DNA of 64,000 nt, from contig NZ_CP126241.1 of assembly GCF_030142075.1 (NCBI RefSeq), positions 1,178,001 through 1,242,000 of the forward strand, in the 5' to 3' direction. Made by a program: the position numbers and the translations under genes. This DNA is from Arthrobacter sp. zg-Y20. GTDB lineage: Bacteria > Actinomycetota > Actinomycetes > Actinomycetales > Micrococcaceae. Shown piece by piece: positions 63,902 through 64,000 of this stretch (positions within the stretch are counted from its first letter, which is position 1; every line of letters begins with the position of its first letter). The notes beneath the pieces were generated by a model. The model did no database searches. It worked only from the letters and a program-made list of their open reading frames with translations, and was not told the DNA's origin.

Positions 63902-64000
63902 TGGCTCTTTCATTCCGCGAATGGCGTGAAGACGACGATCTCAAGCTGAACCAGCTCTGGGGCGATCCGGAGAGCGTGCAGGCCGGCCAGTTTCGTGCCG
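63901..64000 (+). CDS. Start of an acetyltransferase-like protein (partial)
   Basis: An ATG overlapping the glyS stop (TAATG) opens a frame of 33 codons to the window edge: [20 protein letters not shown]. The beginning resembles the N-terminus of GNAT-type acetyltransferases. The rest is cut off, so the identity is tentative. Confidence 0.6.
   Translation, partial: MALSFREWREDDDLKLNQLWGDPESVQAGQFRA

Overview
The window comes from a high-GC Gram-positive chromosome, most likely a member of the Micrococcaceae (Arthrobacter or a close relative). This is inferred from the strongly GC-biased third codon positions, frequent GTG starts, many start codons preceded at leaderless distance by TAnnnT boxes, a SAM-IV riboswitch, the actinobacterial gatCAB/ligA/glyS/metXY housekeeping genes, and a type VII (WXG100/EccC/EccD) secretion locus.

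Layout. (1) 1-13.6 kb holds a secretion and phospho-signalling island. A plus-strand operon (FHA protein, Ser/Thr kinase, FHA/helix-turn-helix protein, RDD-FHA membrane protein) converges with a translationally coupled minus-strand operon (small membrane protein, EccD, MinD/ParA-like ATPase, three-ATPase EccC, two accessory proteins). (2) 13.8-16.6 kb holds a DUF6457-like protein and an FdhF/YdeP-type molybdopterin oxidoreductase. (3) 16.7-26.9 kb holds the substrates and an accessory toxin/immunity array. A 0.9-kb cassette encoding two WXG100-like proteins is present twice, almost identically, around a glycosyltransferase. The second copy runs into a small WXG-like protein and a 1107-residue effector. 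Behind the effector lie two copies of an immunity-like family, a YezG-like immunity gene, a collapsed remnant of a second yezG, and two chimeric genes whose front half matches the effector's C-terminal domain and whose back half matches the immunity-like family. (4) 27-40.5 kb is mostly housekeeping: ligA, an inositol-monophosphatase-like gene, acetyltransferases, a methyltransferase, a DksA/TraR-like protein, gatCAB, a phosphotransferase, a PP2C-like protein, an FAD oxidoreductase and a lysine/alanine-rich membrane protein. (5) 40.7-49.3 kb is acylphosphatase followed by a full histidine-utilisation locus (hutH, divergent IclR regulator, hutU, M20 amidohydrolase, hutF, hutI) with two matching palindromic operator candidates. 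(6) 49.4-64 kb holds a CPBP protease, a GH2 hydrolase, two hydrolases, an AbiEi/DUF559-like protein, VOC proteins, a SAM-IV riboswitch with metY-metX, an SRPBCC protein, a SGNH hydrolase, an S4 RNA-binding protein, a DUF606 transporter, glyS and a partial acetyltransferase-like gene.

How the parts fit. The first 24 kb look like one system: kinase/FHA proteins could sense and gate the EccC/EccD secretion machine, which would export the WXG proteins and the large effector, while the downstream array protects the cell and stores spare toxin-tip and immunity modules. EccB, EccE and a mycosin protease are not in this window. The most interesting region is 19.9-26.9 kb, where toxin-like and immunity-like domains have been recombined into single proteins and an immunity gene has collapsed by an internal deletion.
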